Shown here: piece by piece, positions 9,479-18,067 of the stretch
Layout: every line of letters begins with the position of its first letter
How positions within the stretch are numbered: position 1 is the stretch's first letter
From: Cytobacillus stercorigallinarum
GTDB taxonomy: Bacteria > Bacillota > Bacilli > Bacillales > Cytobacillaceae
DNA length: 64,000 nucleotides
NCBI RefSeq assembly: GCF_014836495.1
Contig: NZ_JACSQT010000008.1
Coordinates: 169,052 to 233,051 of the forward strand
Reading direction: 5' to 3'
The notes under the pieces: model-generated
What the model was told of the DNA's origin: nothing
The model's database searches: none
What the model saw: only the letters and a program-made list of their open reading frames with translations
Translations under genes and position numbers: made by a program

Positions 9479-9489
9479 CTTCTTTCCTC

Positions 9490-9521
9490 AGACACCCGCA
9501 TTGCGTGGTGTCTCTTTTTTT
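9490..9521 (+). terminator. Rho-independent terminator after fumA
   Basis: 7-bp outer stem (9490-9496 with 9507-9513) with a further inner GC pairing, followed by a T7 run. Confidence 0.8.
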
Positions 9522-9594
9522 ATGTGACTTGGAAACTTTTAGCGCTCGTAATTTATTGTTGTTAGCAAACAATAAGAAAAAAAGGAGAAGCGCG

Positions 9595-10389
9595 ATGAAA
9601 AAATTGATGATATTAGTAAGTACTTTTCTGTTTATCTGCTCAATCCCTGTCTCAGCAAGCGAATTCAGCCAAGCTCCTATCCATTGGGGAATTAAAAAAG
9701 CACAGAATGAATCACCGGCAGAAGCGGGAAAAATGCTTGATAATCTTCTTTTAAAGCATCAATCTGTCTATAAGGGAGATCCGACTAAAAAAGAGATTTA
9801 TCTTACTTTTGATAATGGGTATGAAAATGGTTATACGGATCAAATTCTTGATGTGCTTAAAGAAGAACGAGTTCCGGCGACATTCTTCATTACGGGTCAT
9901 TATATACGCACGGCTCCAGATTTAGTAAAAAGGATGGCAAAAGAAGGGCATATTATTGGAAACCATTCTTGGACACATCCAGATATGACAAGGATCAGTC
10001 GCGATAAATATAAACAAGAATTAGAAAAAGTAAGAGCGGAGACTGAAAAGTTAACAGGTGTGAAAAATATGTCCTATTTAAGGCCACCTCGTGGCATCTT
10101 TAACGAACAAGGATTGGCTTACGCAAACGAATTAGGCTATACGCATATCTTTTGGTCTCTAGCGTTTGTTGATTGGAAAACAGATCAACAAAAAGGATGG
10201 AAATACTCCTATGACAACATTATGAAGCAGATTCATCCAGGAAGTATATTATTATTACACACAGTATCCAAAGATAATGCAGACGCATTGCAACAAGCAA
10301 TTGTGGACTTGAAAAAACGAGGATATGAATTCAAATCATTAGATGATCTCATGTGGAGCCAAACATTGGATAGCCCTTACTTATATTAA
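9595..10389 (+). CDS. pdaA: PdaA, muramic-delta-lactam polysaccharide deacetylase
   Basis: The 264-aa exported carbohydrate esterase 4 (NodB-like) enzyme de-N-acetylates MurNAc on the way to muramic-delta-lactam in spore cortex peptidoglycan, which germination lytic enzymes need. The signal peptide is residues 1-22. The catalytic motif is TFDNGYENG (Asp73-Asn74), with Asn in the second position as in PdaA. The zinc ligands His124 and His128 lie in HSWTHPD, and the RPPRG motif begins at Arg163. Length equals B. subtilis PdaA. ATG 9595 follows AAAGGAGAAG; the longer upstream frame runs into the fumA terminator. Forespore expression is expected from the family, but I did not identify the promoter. 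Confidence 0.95.
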   Translation: MKKLMILVSTFLFICSIPVSASEFSQAPIHWGIKKAQNESPAEAGKMLDNLLLKHQSVYKGDPTKKEIYLTFDNGYENGYTDQILDVLKEERVPATFFITGHYIRTAPDLVKRMAKEGHIIGNHSWTHPDMTRISRDKYKQELEKVRAETEKLTGVKNMSYLRPPRGIFNEQGLAYANELGYTHIFWSLAFVDWKTDQQKGWKYSYDNIMKQIHPGSILLLHTVSKDNADALQQAIVDLKKRGYEFKSLDDLMWSQTLDSPYLY

Positions 10390-10394
10390 CAGTC

Positions 10395-10428
10395 AACACC
10401 TACAATGAAGTCTAATTGTAGGTGTTTT
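10395..10428 (+). terminator. Rho-independent terminator after pdaA
   Basis: 12-bp perfect stem (10395-10406 with 10415-10426) and a short T run. The repeat array starts about 10 bases further on. Confidence 0.85.
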
Positions 10429-10437
10429 CGATTTGTA

Positions 10438-11364
10438 ATAGCAAATATAGCGTGCTTTGGAGTATAAGCCATGCAAAAGGGAGAAACGAAGCAAACAGGG
10501 AACGCCTTGGTTTTATTAGCCATGCAAGAGAGAGGAACGAAGCAAACAGAGAGTGCTTTGATTTTATTAGCCATGCAAAAGGGAGAAACGAAGCAAACAG
10601 AGAATGCCTTGGTTTTATTAGCCATGCAAAAGGGAGAAACAAAGCAAACAGAGAGCGCTCCGGATCTATTTGCCATGCAAAAGAGAAAAACGAAGCAAAC
10701 AGAAATAGCCCTGGTTTTATTAGCGATGAAAAATGGAGAAACAAAGCAAACAGAAATAGCCCTGGACCTATTAGCCATGCAAAAGGGAGAAACGAAGCAA
10801 ACAGAGAGCGCCCTGGATCTATTAGCGATGAAAAAGGTAGAAACAAAGCAAACAGAGAGTGCCTTGGAGCTATTAGCCATGCAAAAGGGAGAAACGAAGC
10901 AAACAGAGAGCGCCCCGGATCTATTAGCCATGCAAAAGGGAGAAACGAAGCAAACAGAGAACGCTCCGGATCTATTTGCCATGCAAAAGAGAAAAACGAA
11001 GCAAACAGGGAACGCCCTGGTTTTATTAGCCATGCAAAAGGGAGAAACGAAGCAAACAGAGAGCGCCCTGGATCTATTAGCCATGCAAAAGGGAGAAACG
11101 AAGCAAACAGAGAGCGCCCTGGATCTATTAGCGATGAAAAAGGGAGAAACAAAGCAAACAGAGAGTGCCTTGGTTTTATTAGCCATGCAAAAGGGAGAAA
11201 CGAAGCAAACAGAGAACGCTCCGGATCTATTTGCCATGCAAAAGAGAAAAACAAAGCAAACAGAAATCGCCCTGGTTTTATTAGCCATGCAAAAGAGAAA
11301 AACAAAGCAAACAGAAATCGCCCCGGAGCTATTAGCCATAAAAAAGAGAAAAACAAAGCCAACA
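10438..11364. repeat. 51-bp tandem repeat array, 17 full units plus degenerate ends
   Basis: Seventeen consecutive 51-bp units run from 10471 to 11337, each starting at an ATG. A degenerate part-unit precedes them (about 10438-10470) and another follows (11338 to about 11364). Units differ at a few positions, with no spacers between them. The plus strand is strikingly purine-rich. Because 51 is a multiple of three and the unit lacks stops in several frames, long open frames appear on both strands; most are by-products. The array fills the gap between the pdaA terminator and the promoter of the DNA glycosylase gene. Confidence 0.95.
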
Positions 11365-11385
11365 AAGTTCCATCAAAATTTTTAA
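10471..11385 (+). CDS. Possible repeat protein encoded by the 51-bp array (304 aa), doubtful
   Basis: One plus-strand frame through the array gives 17 copies of a 17-residue motif, consensus MQKGETKQTESALDLLA, then a short basic tail. In favour: GGAG lies 8 nt before the first ATG, and many differences between units are synonymous in this frame (GCC/GCG/GCT, ACG/ACA, AGC/AGT, CTG/TTG, CTA/TTA). Against: the GGAG is part of a degenerate repeat unit and recurs inside the array, no promoter is evident, and other frames on both strands are equally open. A predicted helical, Lys/Gln/Thr-rich solenoid would be unusual. I list it so that it can be tested; the array may be wholly non-coding. Confidence 0.22.
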   Translation: MQKGETKQTGNALVLLAMQERGTKQTESALILLAMQKGETKQTENALVLLAMQKGETKQTESAPDLFAMQKRKTKQTEIALVLLAMKNGETKQTEIALDLLAMQKGETKQTESALDLLAMKKVETKQTESALELLAMQKGETKQTESAPDLLAMQKGETKQTENAPDLFAMQKRKTKQTGNALVLLAMQKGETKQTESALDLLAMQKGETKQTESALDLLAMKKGETKQTESALVLLAMQKGETKQTENAPDLFAMQKRKTKQTEIALVLLAMQKRKTKQTEIAPELLAIKKRKTKPTKFHQNF

Positions 11386-11445
11386 GCAACATAAATATAG
11401 ATACAGTATAAGAAGTAAAAATCCCCATTAAATAAATGTAAAATT

Positions 11446-11456
11446 CTTGTTATAAT
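11446..11456 (+). promoter_or_regulatory. Extended -10 promoter element for the DNA glycosylase gene
   Basis: A perfect TATAAT at 11451-11456 is preceded by TG one base upstream (TGT-TATAAT), the extended -10 form. The -35 region is poor. It lies between the repeat array and the glycosylase gene. Confidence 0.45.
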
Positions 11457-11560
11457 TACGTATAAGAACAAGTATTCGTCTTGGTAGAGGACAGTTGTTA
11501 ACAGGCTCGAAAAAGGTACTTAGTATAATACAAGACAAAACAGTGAAGGATGAACGGAGA

Positions 11561-12424
11561 ATGGAGATAATAAAAGAAATAGCTGGTCCATATAATTTTG
11601 ATGCTGTTTTAAGTCGCTTATCAAGTGACCCACTTCTATGGGTTAATCGGGAAAGGAGAATGTTAAAGGTACCTCTTAAGCTACATAATGAATCCATCGT
11701 CGTTACGATTACAGGTTTGGGTACAACGAACAAACCAAAATTTCATATTACAGGATTAAATGAAGCAACTAATGAAGAAGCGTTGGTTAGATTAACTGAG
11801 ATTTTTCGTTGGAATATTCCTTTAGCAGGTGTTCATCAACATTTTCTAAAAACGGATTTACGCCATGTTTTTCTTGCTCATTATGGAACACCTTTTGTGT
11901 TAGATTTTGATTTATTTGGTTCGCTCCTCAAATGTATTGTTCATCAACAATTGAATATGAAATTTGCTTATACGCTTACAATGAGGTTTGTGCAAAAGTT
12001 TGGGTATGAGATAGATGGTGTTTGGTTTTATCCTGATCCTGCAACAGTAGCTGATTTAACCATTGAAGATTTAAGAGCATTACAATTCAGTGGGAGGAAA
12101 TCGGAGTATGTTATTGGCATTGCTAAAGAGTTGGCAGAAAAGCAATTATCATTATTGCAACTAAAAGAACTGTCAGATCGTGAAATTCATGATAAACTGA
12201 TTAAATTAAAAGGCATAGGTCCATGGACAGTGCAGAATTTTTTGATGTTTGGTTTAGGTCGAGAGAATCTTTATCCAATGGCAGATATTGGCTTGCAAAA
12301 TGCGTTAAAACAGCTTTATCAATTGGACAAGAAACCTTCCTACGAACAAATGGAATTATATGCAAAAGACTGGACGCCTTATTTAAGTTACGCCACCTAC
12401 TATTTATGGCGTAGTATCGAATAA
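11561..12424 (+). CDS. DNA-3-methyladenine glycosylase II family (AlkA/YfjP-like)
   Basis: The ~287-aa protein is a base-excision repair glycosylase that removes alkylated purines. The C-terminal half holds the helix-hairpin-helix motif (LIKLKGIGPWTVQNFLM) followed by the conserved catalytic-Asp region (Pro-Met-Ala-Asp-Ile-Gly) of the HhH-GPD superfamily. Upstream, CIVHQQLNMKFAYTL matches the AlkA GQQ-type helix. Start is uncertain: ATG 11561 has GAAGGA 10 nt upstream, while TTG 11495 and GTG 11543 are also in frame with weaker sites. B. subtilis YfjP lies close to pdaA and rlmCD in the same order, as here. The gene is followed closely by rlmCD and may be cotranscribed with it. Confidence 0.85.
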   Translation: MEIIKEIAGPYNFDAVLSRLSSDPLLWVNRERRMLKVPLKLHNESIVVTITGLGTTNKPKFHITGLNEATNEEALVRLTEIFRWNIPLAGVHQHFLKTDLRHVFLAHYGTPFVLDFDLFGSLLKCIVHQQLNMKFAYTLTMRFVQKFGYEIDGVWFYPDPATVADLTIEDLRALQFSGRKSEYVIGIAKELAEKQLSLLQLKELSDREIHDKLIKLKGIGPWTVQNFLMFGLGRENLYPMADIGLQNALKQLYQLDKKPSYEQMELYAKDWTPYLSYATYYLWRSIE

Positions 12425-12441
12425 CTGTGGAGTGATTATTT

Positions 12442-13839
12442 TTGAATAAACAAACGAATCGTAAAAAAGAAACTGCCGTTCAGTTAAAACTTAAGCAACG
12501 GTTTCCTTTAACAATCAAAAGGTTAGGGATTAACGGGGAGGGCGTCGGATATTTTAAAAAGAAAGTTGTCTTTGTTCCTGGTGCTCTGCCTGATGAAGAG
12601 GTTGTCGTAGAGGTTACAAATGTTCAGCCTAAATTTTCAGAAGCAAAGATAAAAAAAATCAGGAAATCTTCTCCTTACCGAGTAGAGGCACCATGTCCGT
12701 TATTCGGTGAGTGCGGCGGATGCCAGTTACAACATCTTCGTTATGATCGTCAGTTAATAGAAAAAAGGGATATGATTATTCAATCACTGGAGAGACATAC
12801 CAAAATAGATCCAAGCACCATTCATATAAAACAAACAATCGGAATGGAGGATCCTTGGAGATACCGGAATAAAAGCCAATTCCAAGTAGGGATGAAGCAA
12901 GGTGAAGTGATTGCCGGGTTATATAGTATGAATTCGCATCAGCTAATTGATATTGATGAATGCATCGTACAGAAGCCAGAAACGATATCTGTAACGAATA
13001 CGATGAAACGTATTCTTCAAGATTTAAACATTAGTGCGTATAATGAACGCACGCGTAAAGGTGATATCCGGACAATTGTGACAAGAGTAGGCGTGAAGAC
13101 CGGGGAAGTACAAGTTGTGCTCATTACAAGACAAAAAGAGCTCCCAAAATCTTCACTCATAGTAGAAGAAGCTACCAAGCGGATCCCCAATATACGTTCG
13201 ATTATCCAAAATGTCAATGGCCAAAAAACATCTCTCATTTTTGGAGATGAAACTATACCACTTGCGGGTGAAACGTTTATATATGAAATGTTAGGGGATA
13301 TCCAATTTGAATTATCTGCACGTACTTTCTTCCAACTCAATCCTGAGCAAACCGTCAAATTGTATAATGAAGTCAAAAAAGCAGCCAATTTAACTGGTAA
13401 AGAAACGATTGTTGATGCGTACTGCGGAGTAGGAACAATTGGATTATGGTTGGCAGATCAAGCAAAAGAAATACGAGGAATGGATATCATTAAGGAATCA
13501 ATTGCAGATGCAAAAAGAAATGCAGCTAAACATGGAGTGAAACATGCTAAATATGTAACGGGTAAGGCAGAAGAATGGTTACCTAAATGGGTGAAAGAAG
13601 GCTTTCGTCCAGATGTTATCGTTGTCGATCCCCCAAGAACAGGTTTAGATCAAGCATTATTAAAAACGATTCAACAAGTCAAACCGAAAAAATTGGTTTA
13701 CGTGTCTTGTAACCCATCTACACTAGCAAAAGACATCGATTTTCTCCACCGTCAATATAAAGTGAAAAGCATACAGCCGGTAGACATGTTTCCGCAAACG
13801 GCGCACGTGGAGTGTGTCGCCTTATTAACCTTGATTTAA
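12442..13839 (+). CDS. rlmCD: 23S rRNA (uracil-5-)-methyltransferase RlmCD
   Basis: The 465-aa SAM-dependent enzyme methylates uracils 747 and 1939 of 23S rRNA in Gram-positive bacteria. An N-terminal TRAM RNA-binding domain (about residues 14-70) is followed by iron-sulfur cysteines ([11 protein letters not shown], near residues 85-95). The C-terminal Rossmann methyltransferase has the SAM motif [10 protein letters not shown], the DPPRTGLD motif and the catalytic [16 protein letters not shown] motif. TTG 12442 is the start, with GTGGAGTGA about 8 nt upstream. It lies 17 bases after the glycosylase gene and ends in a terminator. B. subtilis YfjO (RlmCD) has the same context. Confidence 0.92.
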   Translation: MNKQTNRKKETAVQLKLKQRFPLTIKRLGINGEGVGYFKKKVVFVPGALPDEEVVVEVTNVQPKFSEAKIKKIRKSSPYRVEAPCPLFGECGGCQLQHLRYDRQLIEKRDMIIQSLERHTKIDPSTIHIKQTIGMEDPWRYRNKSQFQVGMKQGEVIAGLYSMNSHQLIDIDECIVQKPETISVTNTMKRILQDLNISAYNERTRKGDIRTIVTRVGVKTGEVQVVLITRQKELPKSSLIVEEATKRIPNIRSIIQNVNGQKTSLIFGDETIPLAGETFIYEMLGDIQFELSARTFFQLNPEQTVKLYNEVKKAANLTGKETIVDAYCGVGTIGLWLADQAKEIRGMDIIKESIADAKRNAAKHGVKHAKYVTGKAEEWLPKWVKEGFRPDVIVVDPPRTGLDQALLKTIQQVKPKKLVYVSCNPSTLAKDIDFLHRQYKVKSIQPVDMFPQTAHVECVALLTLI

Positions 13840-13851
13840 CAAGGTGTTTGG

Positions 13852-13920
13852 GCAAGGAATTGATGTGATTCATCGCGTTTTAACTACGTCAGAATGACCA
13901 CATCAACTTCTTGCTTTTTT
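13852..13920 (+). terminator. Rho-independent terminator after rlmCD, long loop
   Basis: A 16-bp stem with two wobble pairs (13852-13867 with 13899-13914) encloses a ~31-nt loop and is followed by a T run. Confidence 0.75.
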
Positions 13921-13958
13921 AGTTTGTAGCGACCCTATATTAACTTATTACTATTTAA

Positions 13959-14216
<258 letters not shown>

Positions 14217-14243
14217 TAATAATCCTTAATATTTAAGGTAGTT

Positions 14244-14271
14244 TATTTTATGAAGAAATTTTTTATTGGTT
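14244..14271 (-). promoter_or_regulatory. Candidate SigK promoter of the Gly-Ser protein gene
   Basis: On the minus strand, a -35 AACC (14268-14271) and a -10 CATAAAATA (14244-14252, perfect to CATANNNTA) are separated by 15 nt, one less than the usual 16. It lies about 47 bases upstream of the start codon. SigK acts in the mother cell late in sporulation. Confidence 0.5.
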
Positions 14272-14313
14272 CTAAACTTCCAATTAATTAATAATCATTT
14301 GCCTTATTTTTTT

Positions 14314-14322
14314 CATATGATA
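14314..14322 (+). promoter_or_regulatory. SigK-type -10 element upstream of cotH, weak
   Basis: CATATGATA matches the SigK -10 consensus CATANNNTA perfectly, 32 bases before the cotH start, but no AC-type -35 element lies at the right distance. Confidence 0.25.
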
Positions 14323-14353
14323 ATGAGTAAAGTGAGGGAGGCGATGATATAAG

Positions 14354-15439
14354 ATGCAGAAGAATACGATACCTACTTTAAGTATTTCTGCGCAACCGGA
14401 ACTAATAGAATTTTTGGAAAAAAATATTTGGCATGAGGAATTAATTCCTGCCAAATTAGTTATAAACAATCATCCATTCGATATCGGTATTACTTATCGA
14501 GGAAATCATACGCGGAAATTAAGAAAAAAATCTTACAAAATTGATTTTGGCACATATAATGAAGAATTTTTCGGACGTGAAGTTCACTTCAATGCAGAGT
14601 ATTGCGATCCTTCTCTTATTCGAAATAAGCTATCTTTTGATTTTTTTAAGCAAATTGGGAGCCTTTCCCCTGATTGCAGGCATGTTTTCATTGAGGTTAA
14701 TGGAAGACCTTCAGGAGTTTACTTACAGCTTGAATCTGTCGATGATCTGTTTTTACAAAAAAGACAACTTTCAAATGGACCTATTTATTATGCAACCAAT
14801 CATCAAACTAATTTTTCTTTATTAACTACGAAAGGAGAGCCCAAATCTTCCCTGATTGCAGGGTATTTTCGTAAATTAGGGGATAGCGAGGATGATTTTG
14901 ATTTAGAAAAGCTAATAATAAAAATTAATACGATACCACGTAATGAATTTGGCAAAGAAATTATAAAGTACTTGGATGTCAAAAAATATTTCATTTGGCT
15001 GTGTGGTGTGATTTGCACACAAAACTACGATGCTTTTATTCAAAATTATGCACTTTATCGAAATGGTGAGACAGGATTGTATGAAATGATCCCTTGGGAT
15101 TTCGATGCAACATTTGGCAGAGATTGGAATGGACGGGTTATGAAGTTTAACCGAGTACCTATTGAAGGTTTTAATACACTCACTGCAAGACTTCTTGATG
15201 TAAAGGAATTCCGTGTTCAATACCGCATACTTTTAGAAGAAATATTAGAGAATTATTTTACCGTTTCGGAATTTGAACCAAGAATTACTAATCTTTATAA
15301 TCTATTACGTCCCTATATAGCATTAGATCCATATAAAAAGGATGCCATAGAATTATTTGATAAAGAGCCAGCATTTATCCTGCAATTTATTTTACAACGC
15401 AATCATTATCTTAGAAATCAACTTAATGATCTGGTATAG
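14354..15439 (+). CDS. cotH: Spore coat protein kinase CotH
   Basis: The 361-aa protein belongs to the CotH family, atypical protein kinases of the spore coat that phosphorylate coat proteins such as CotB and CotG. Characteristic segments are the Gly-rich YRGNHTR loop, the KKSYKIDF lysine region, the FIEVNGRPSGVYLQLE motif, and the MIPWDFDATFGRDW acidic motif taken as the metal-binding/catalytic site. Length is close to B. subtilis CotH. ATG 14354 follows GGGAGG with a rather long 12-nt spacer. It is divergent from the Gly-Ser protein gene and heads a region of coat-sugar genes. No signal peptide, as expected for mother-cell coat assembly. Confidence 0.9.
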   Translation: MQKNTIPTLSISAQPELIEFLEKNIWHEELIPAKLVINNHPFDIGITYRGNHTRKLRKKSYKIDFGTYNEEFFGREVHFNAEYCDPSLIRNKLSFDFFKQIGSLSPDCRHVFIEVNGRPSGVYLQLESVDDLFLQKRQLSNGPIYYATNHQTNFSLLTTKGEPKSSLIAGYFRKLGDSEDDFDLEKLIIKINTIPRNEFGKEIIKYLDVKKYFIWLCGVICTQNYDAFIQNYALYRNGETGLYEMIPWDFDATFGRDWNGRVMKFNRVPIEGFNTLTARLLDVKEFRVQYRILLEEILENYFTVSEFEPRITNLYNLLRPYIALDPYKKDAIELFDKEPAFILQFILQRNHYLRNQLNDLV

Positions 15440-15752
15440 ACTCTCAGTATTTTAGATGGGAGTCATATTGGTGTGCAAAGGGGGGGAAACAGAGTATGAA
15501 AGGTCCCTATGGACGGGGATTCGACAGCATACGAGTATGCCTCGTCGATGGTGCTGAATTTGAAGGCAGCCCTAGATAAATCCTCTTGAATCGCTTTCAA
15601 GTTTAATTTTTATTGGACTAGTTTGTTAAACAAAACACGGCTGAGATCAGGCTGCGGAATCTCCATAAATCGTTAAAATGCATTCGTTGTGTCTTACTCT
15701 AATAATGAATGTGCATGTAATGACAGGATAATTCAAGTGATTTAACCGATGA
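15440..15752. other. Gap between cotH and galU-type gene with a possible tiny ORF
   Basis: About 310 bases. The first third holds a short frame with a strong ribosome binding site (15496-15579, listed separately). The rest is AT-rich with an imperfect inverted repeat near 15678-15718. No RNA family was recognised with certainty. Confidence 0.5.
15496..15579 (+). CDS. Possible 27-aa peptide downstream of cotH
   Basis: An ATG at 15496 follows a run of seven G (15480-15486) with a 9-nt spacer, then 27 codons to TAA at 15577. The peptide starts MKGPYGRGF and ends EGSPR; it has one Cys and no membrane segment, and I recognise no family. The DNA within it contains GGATTCGACAG, an 11-mer also found at the 5' end of tmRNA, but the rest of a tmRNA is absent. 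It could be a small coat or sporulation peptide, or chance. Confidence 0.3.
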   Translation: MKGPYGRGFDSIRVCLVDGAEFEGSPR

Positions 15753-16580
15753 CTATTCATCCTCTTTTTCAGAATGGGTCATTAATTTTTGAATAAGTTT
15801 GAAATATCCTTTATCCGTACCGATGTCATAGCGTTTTGCAGATACTTCCACACCGTAACACTTTTCTAACTTTAATAATTTTTGTATTGCATCGGTTAGT
15901 TGAACTTCACCTCCAACTCCTTTCTCACCTTTTTCTAAATATGAAAAAATAGATGGTTCAAAAATGTATCTCCCACTTACGGCTAAGTTAGATGGCGGAG
16001 TGGAGCGGGGTTTCTCTACAATATCAGAAATTTCATAAGTATTATCTTTCAAATTAATTCCTTTCACTACCCCGTAGTTTTTTAATAACTCTTCGTGCAA
16101 TTTTTCAAGCGCAATTACAGTAGATTGATAATTTTCGTATACGTCTAAAAGCTCTCGTAAAGCGGGTTGCCCACTTTGTAAAAATATATCATCAGGAAGA
16201 AGAACAGCAAAAGGATCTTTATTCGCAAATCTTTTACCTAAAAGTATTGCAGCACCTAGTCCATCTGCAAAGGGTTGACGGACATATTGAATAGAAATAG
16301 CAGGTCCTACAATTTTTTTCAATAAATGCTGCTTTCCTGTTTTTTCTAAAAAGGCTTCATATTCTAGAGATCGATCAAAATAATCTAAAATCATATTTTT
16401 GTTACGGGATACCACGATTAAGATTTCCTCAATTCCTGATTCTATCGCTTCTTCAATAATATATTGTATGGCTGGTTTACCTGCAATCGGAAACATTTCT
16501 TTGGGAAGCACCTTTGTTATTGGCAAATTTCTCGTACCGAAACCTGCAGCAGGAATAATTGCTTTTTTTATTGTCTTCAT
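15753..16580 (-). CDS. UTP-glucose-1-phosphate uridylyltransferase (GalU/YtdA-like)
   Basis: The 275-aa nucleotidyltransferase makes UDP-glucose from UTP and glucose-1-phosphate. It has the N-terminal signature AAGFGTRNLPITKVLPKEM (the family usually has GLGTRFLPATK), the QPFADGLGAAIL motif and the EKPRSTPPSN region. Sequence differences in the signature suggest a specialised paralogue rather than the housekeeping GtaB. ATG 16580 follows AGGAGAGG. It is divergent from UDP-glucose dehydrogenase, which uses its product. B. subtilis YtdA clusters with ytcABC for spore-surface polysaccharide in the same way. Confidence 0.88.
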   Translation of the reverse strand: MKTIKKAIIPAAGFGTRNLPITKVLPKEMFPIAGKPAIQYIIEEAIESGIEEILIVVSRNKNMILDYFDRSLEYEAFLEKTGKQHLLKKIVGPAISIQYVRQPFADGLGAAILLGKRFANKDPFAVLLPDDIFLQSGQPALRELLDVYENYQSTVIALEKLHEELLKNYGVVKGINLKDNTYEISDIVEKPRSTPPSNLAVSGRYIFEPSIFSYLEKGEKGVGGEVQLTDAIQKLLKLEKCYGVEVSAKRYDIGTDKGYFKLIQKLMTHSEKEDE

Positions 16581-16783
16581 CTTAAACCTCTCCTCTTCAC
16601 TTTCTATATATTAATCTAATATATTTTACTTGGTAATTTGTCCAATAAGAAAAGGTACATAACCATCTAGTTTTTGTTTTTTCAATTTTACCCTAAATCC
16701 TTTTCCCGCTTTCACGTTTTGTTTGAAGCTAAATAAGATAATGATAAATTGAATGTTTTTAACATGAGCAAGTAAGGATGATA

Positions 16784-18067
16784 ATGGTGAAAATATGTGT
16801 CATTGGTACAGGGTATGTAGGTTTAACTACTGGTGCTGTGTTGGCTGACTTAGGTCATGAGATTTATTGTGTTGATAAGAATAAATCGAAAATAGAGAAA
16901 TTAATTAAGGGAGACATCCCTATTTATGAACCAGGTTTAAAGGAACTGATTGTTCGAAATAAAAAAAGACGTCTCCTTCATTTTTCAACCGATATTCAGA
17001 GCGTGATAAAAGAATGCCCAATTCTTTATATTACAGTCGGCACCCCCACAAATGAGGATGGGAGTCAAAATCTAACTGCTTTGAACGAAGTCATAGACAC
17101 CCTAGTACAGACGATAACCTCTCATAAAACAGTTATTATTAAAAGTACGGTATTACCAGGTACAAATGAATGGATACATCAAACTTTAATAGAAAAAGGG
17201 ATCGACTCTCGTCTGTTCGATGTTGTATCCAATCCAGAGTTTCTTAGAGAAGGAAATGCTGTATTTGATATGATGAATCCAGATAAAATTGTTGTGGGTG
17301 GAAAAAGCCCCCAATCTATGAAAATCATAAAAACGCTCTATGAGAAGTTAGATGCTCCTTTTATTCTTACTTCATTAACGGGAGCAGAGATGATTAAATA
17401 TGCCAATAATGCTTTATTGGCAACAAAAATCTCATTCATGAATGAAATCGCCCGTATTTGCGACGCCTATAATGTGGAAGTTACTCAAATTGCAAAAGCG
17501 TTAGGGACAGACACTAGAATTGGTCCCTATTTTTTAAATGCAGGATTAGGTTATGGTGGGTCTTGTTTTCCAAAGGATATTCGCGCATTAGAATACGCTG
17601 CGAAACAAAAAAATATCGATCCGGAGATGTTAAAGGCTGTTCAAAATATCAATGACTCTCAAATTGATTTATATATTGATAAATTAACAAATAAATTAAC
17701 CAACTTGGATGGAAAAAAAATAACCGTTTGGGGTTTAGCTTTTAAGCCCGACACAGATGATATACGTGAGTCAAGGTCATTATTGTTAATTGAGAAATTA
17801 TTGGAAAGAGGGACAGAGGTCCACGCCTATGATCCTATTGTTCATTCTTTTGAACATGCCATTACCATTCATCAAGATATGTATGACGCTATTAAAGGAG
17901 CAGATGCATTAATCATTGCTACAGAATGGAACCAGTTTAAAACCGTAGACTGGAAAATGGTACATGATTTAATGAAGGGGAATATTTTAGTGGATGGCCG
18001 GAATATTATTGACCCTAAAACTGTAAGAAACCATCAACTTCAATATATTGGGGTGGCGAGACAATGA
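16784..18067 (+). CDS. UDP-glucose 6-dehydrogenase (YtcA/TuaD family)
   Basis: The ~427-aa NAD-dependent enzyme oxidises UDP-glucose to UDP-glucuronate. The N-terminal Rossmann motif is GTGYVG (Gly8 to Gly13), and the catalytic Cys lies in GYGGSCFPKD near residue 258. The C-terminal UDP-binding domain has the WGLAFKPDTDDIRESRS motif. Two in-frame ATGs exist; AAGGA at 16774-16778 overlaps the first and is 5 nt before the second, so 16784 is preferred. The next gene overlaps by 4 bases (ATGA), indicating coupled translation. Position suggests a role in spore-coat polysaccharide. Confidence 0.92.
   Translation: MVKICVIGTGYVGLTTGAVLADLGHEIYCVDKNKSKIEKLIKGDIPIYEPGLKELIVRNKKRRLLHFSTDIQSVIKECPILYITVGTPTNEDGSQNLTALNEVIDTLVQTITSHKTVIIKSTVLPGTNEWIHQTLIEKGIDSRLFDVVSNPEFLREGNAVFDMMNPDKIVVGGKSPQSMKIIKTLYEKLDAPFILTSLTGAEMIKYANNALLATKISFMNEIARICDAYNVEVTQIAKALGTDTRIGPYFLNAGLGYGGSCFPKDIRALEYAAKQKNIDPEMLKAVQNINDSQIDLYIDKLTNKLTNLDGKKITVWGLAFKPDTDDIRESRSLLLIEKLLERGTEVHAYDPIVHSFEHAITIHQDMYDAIKGADALIIATEWNQFKTVDWKMVHDLMKGNILVDGRNIIDPKTVRNHQLQYIGVARQ

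Noticed and set aside
10438..11364. CRISPR array
   Set aside because: Units are directly contiguous with no variable spacers, and no cas genes are present.
10422..11411. Second plus-strand frame over the array (329 aa, Arg/Asn/Glu-rich)
   Set aside because: Same cause; differences between units are mostly residue-changing in this frame and there is no start signal.
10386..11428. Two long minus-strand frames over the repeat array (317 and 338 aa, Phe/Cys- or Leu/Phe-rich)
   Set aside because: They are by-products of a stop-free 51-bp unit; no ribosome binding site, implausible composition, and they run against the pattern of silent changes seen in the plus frame.
15490..15750. tmRNA gene
   Set aside because: Only an 11-base match to the 5' end; no tag-peptide frame, pseudoknot series, T-arm or CCA end.
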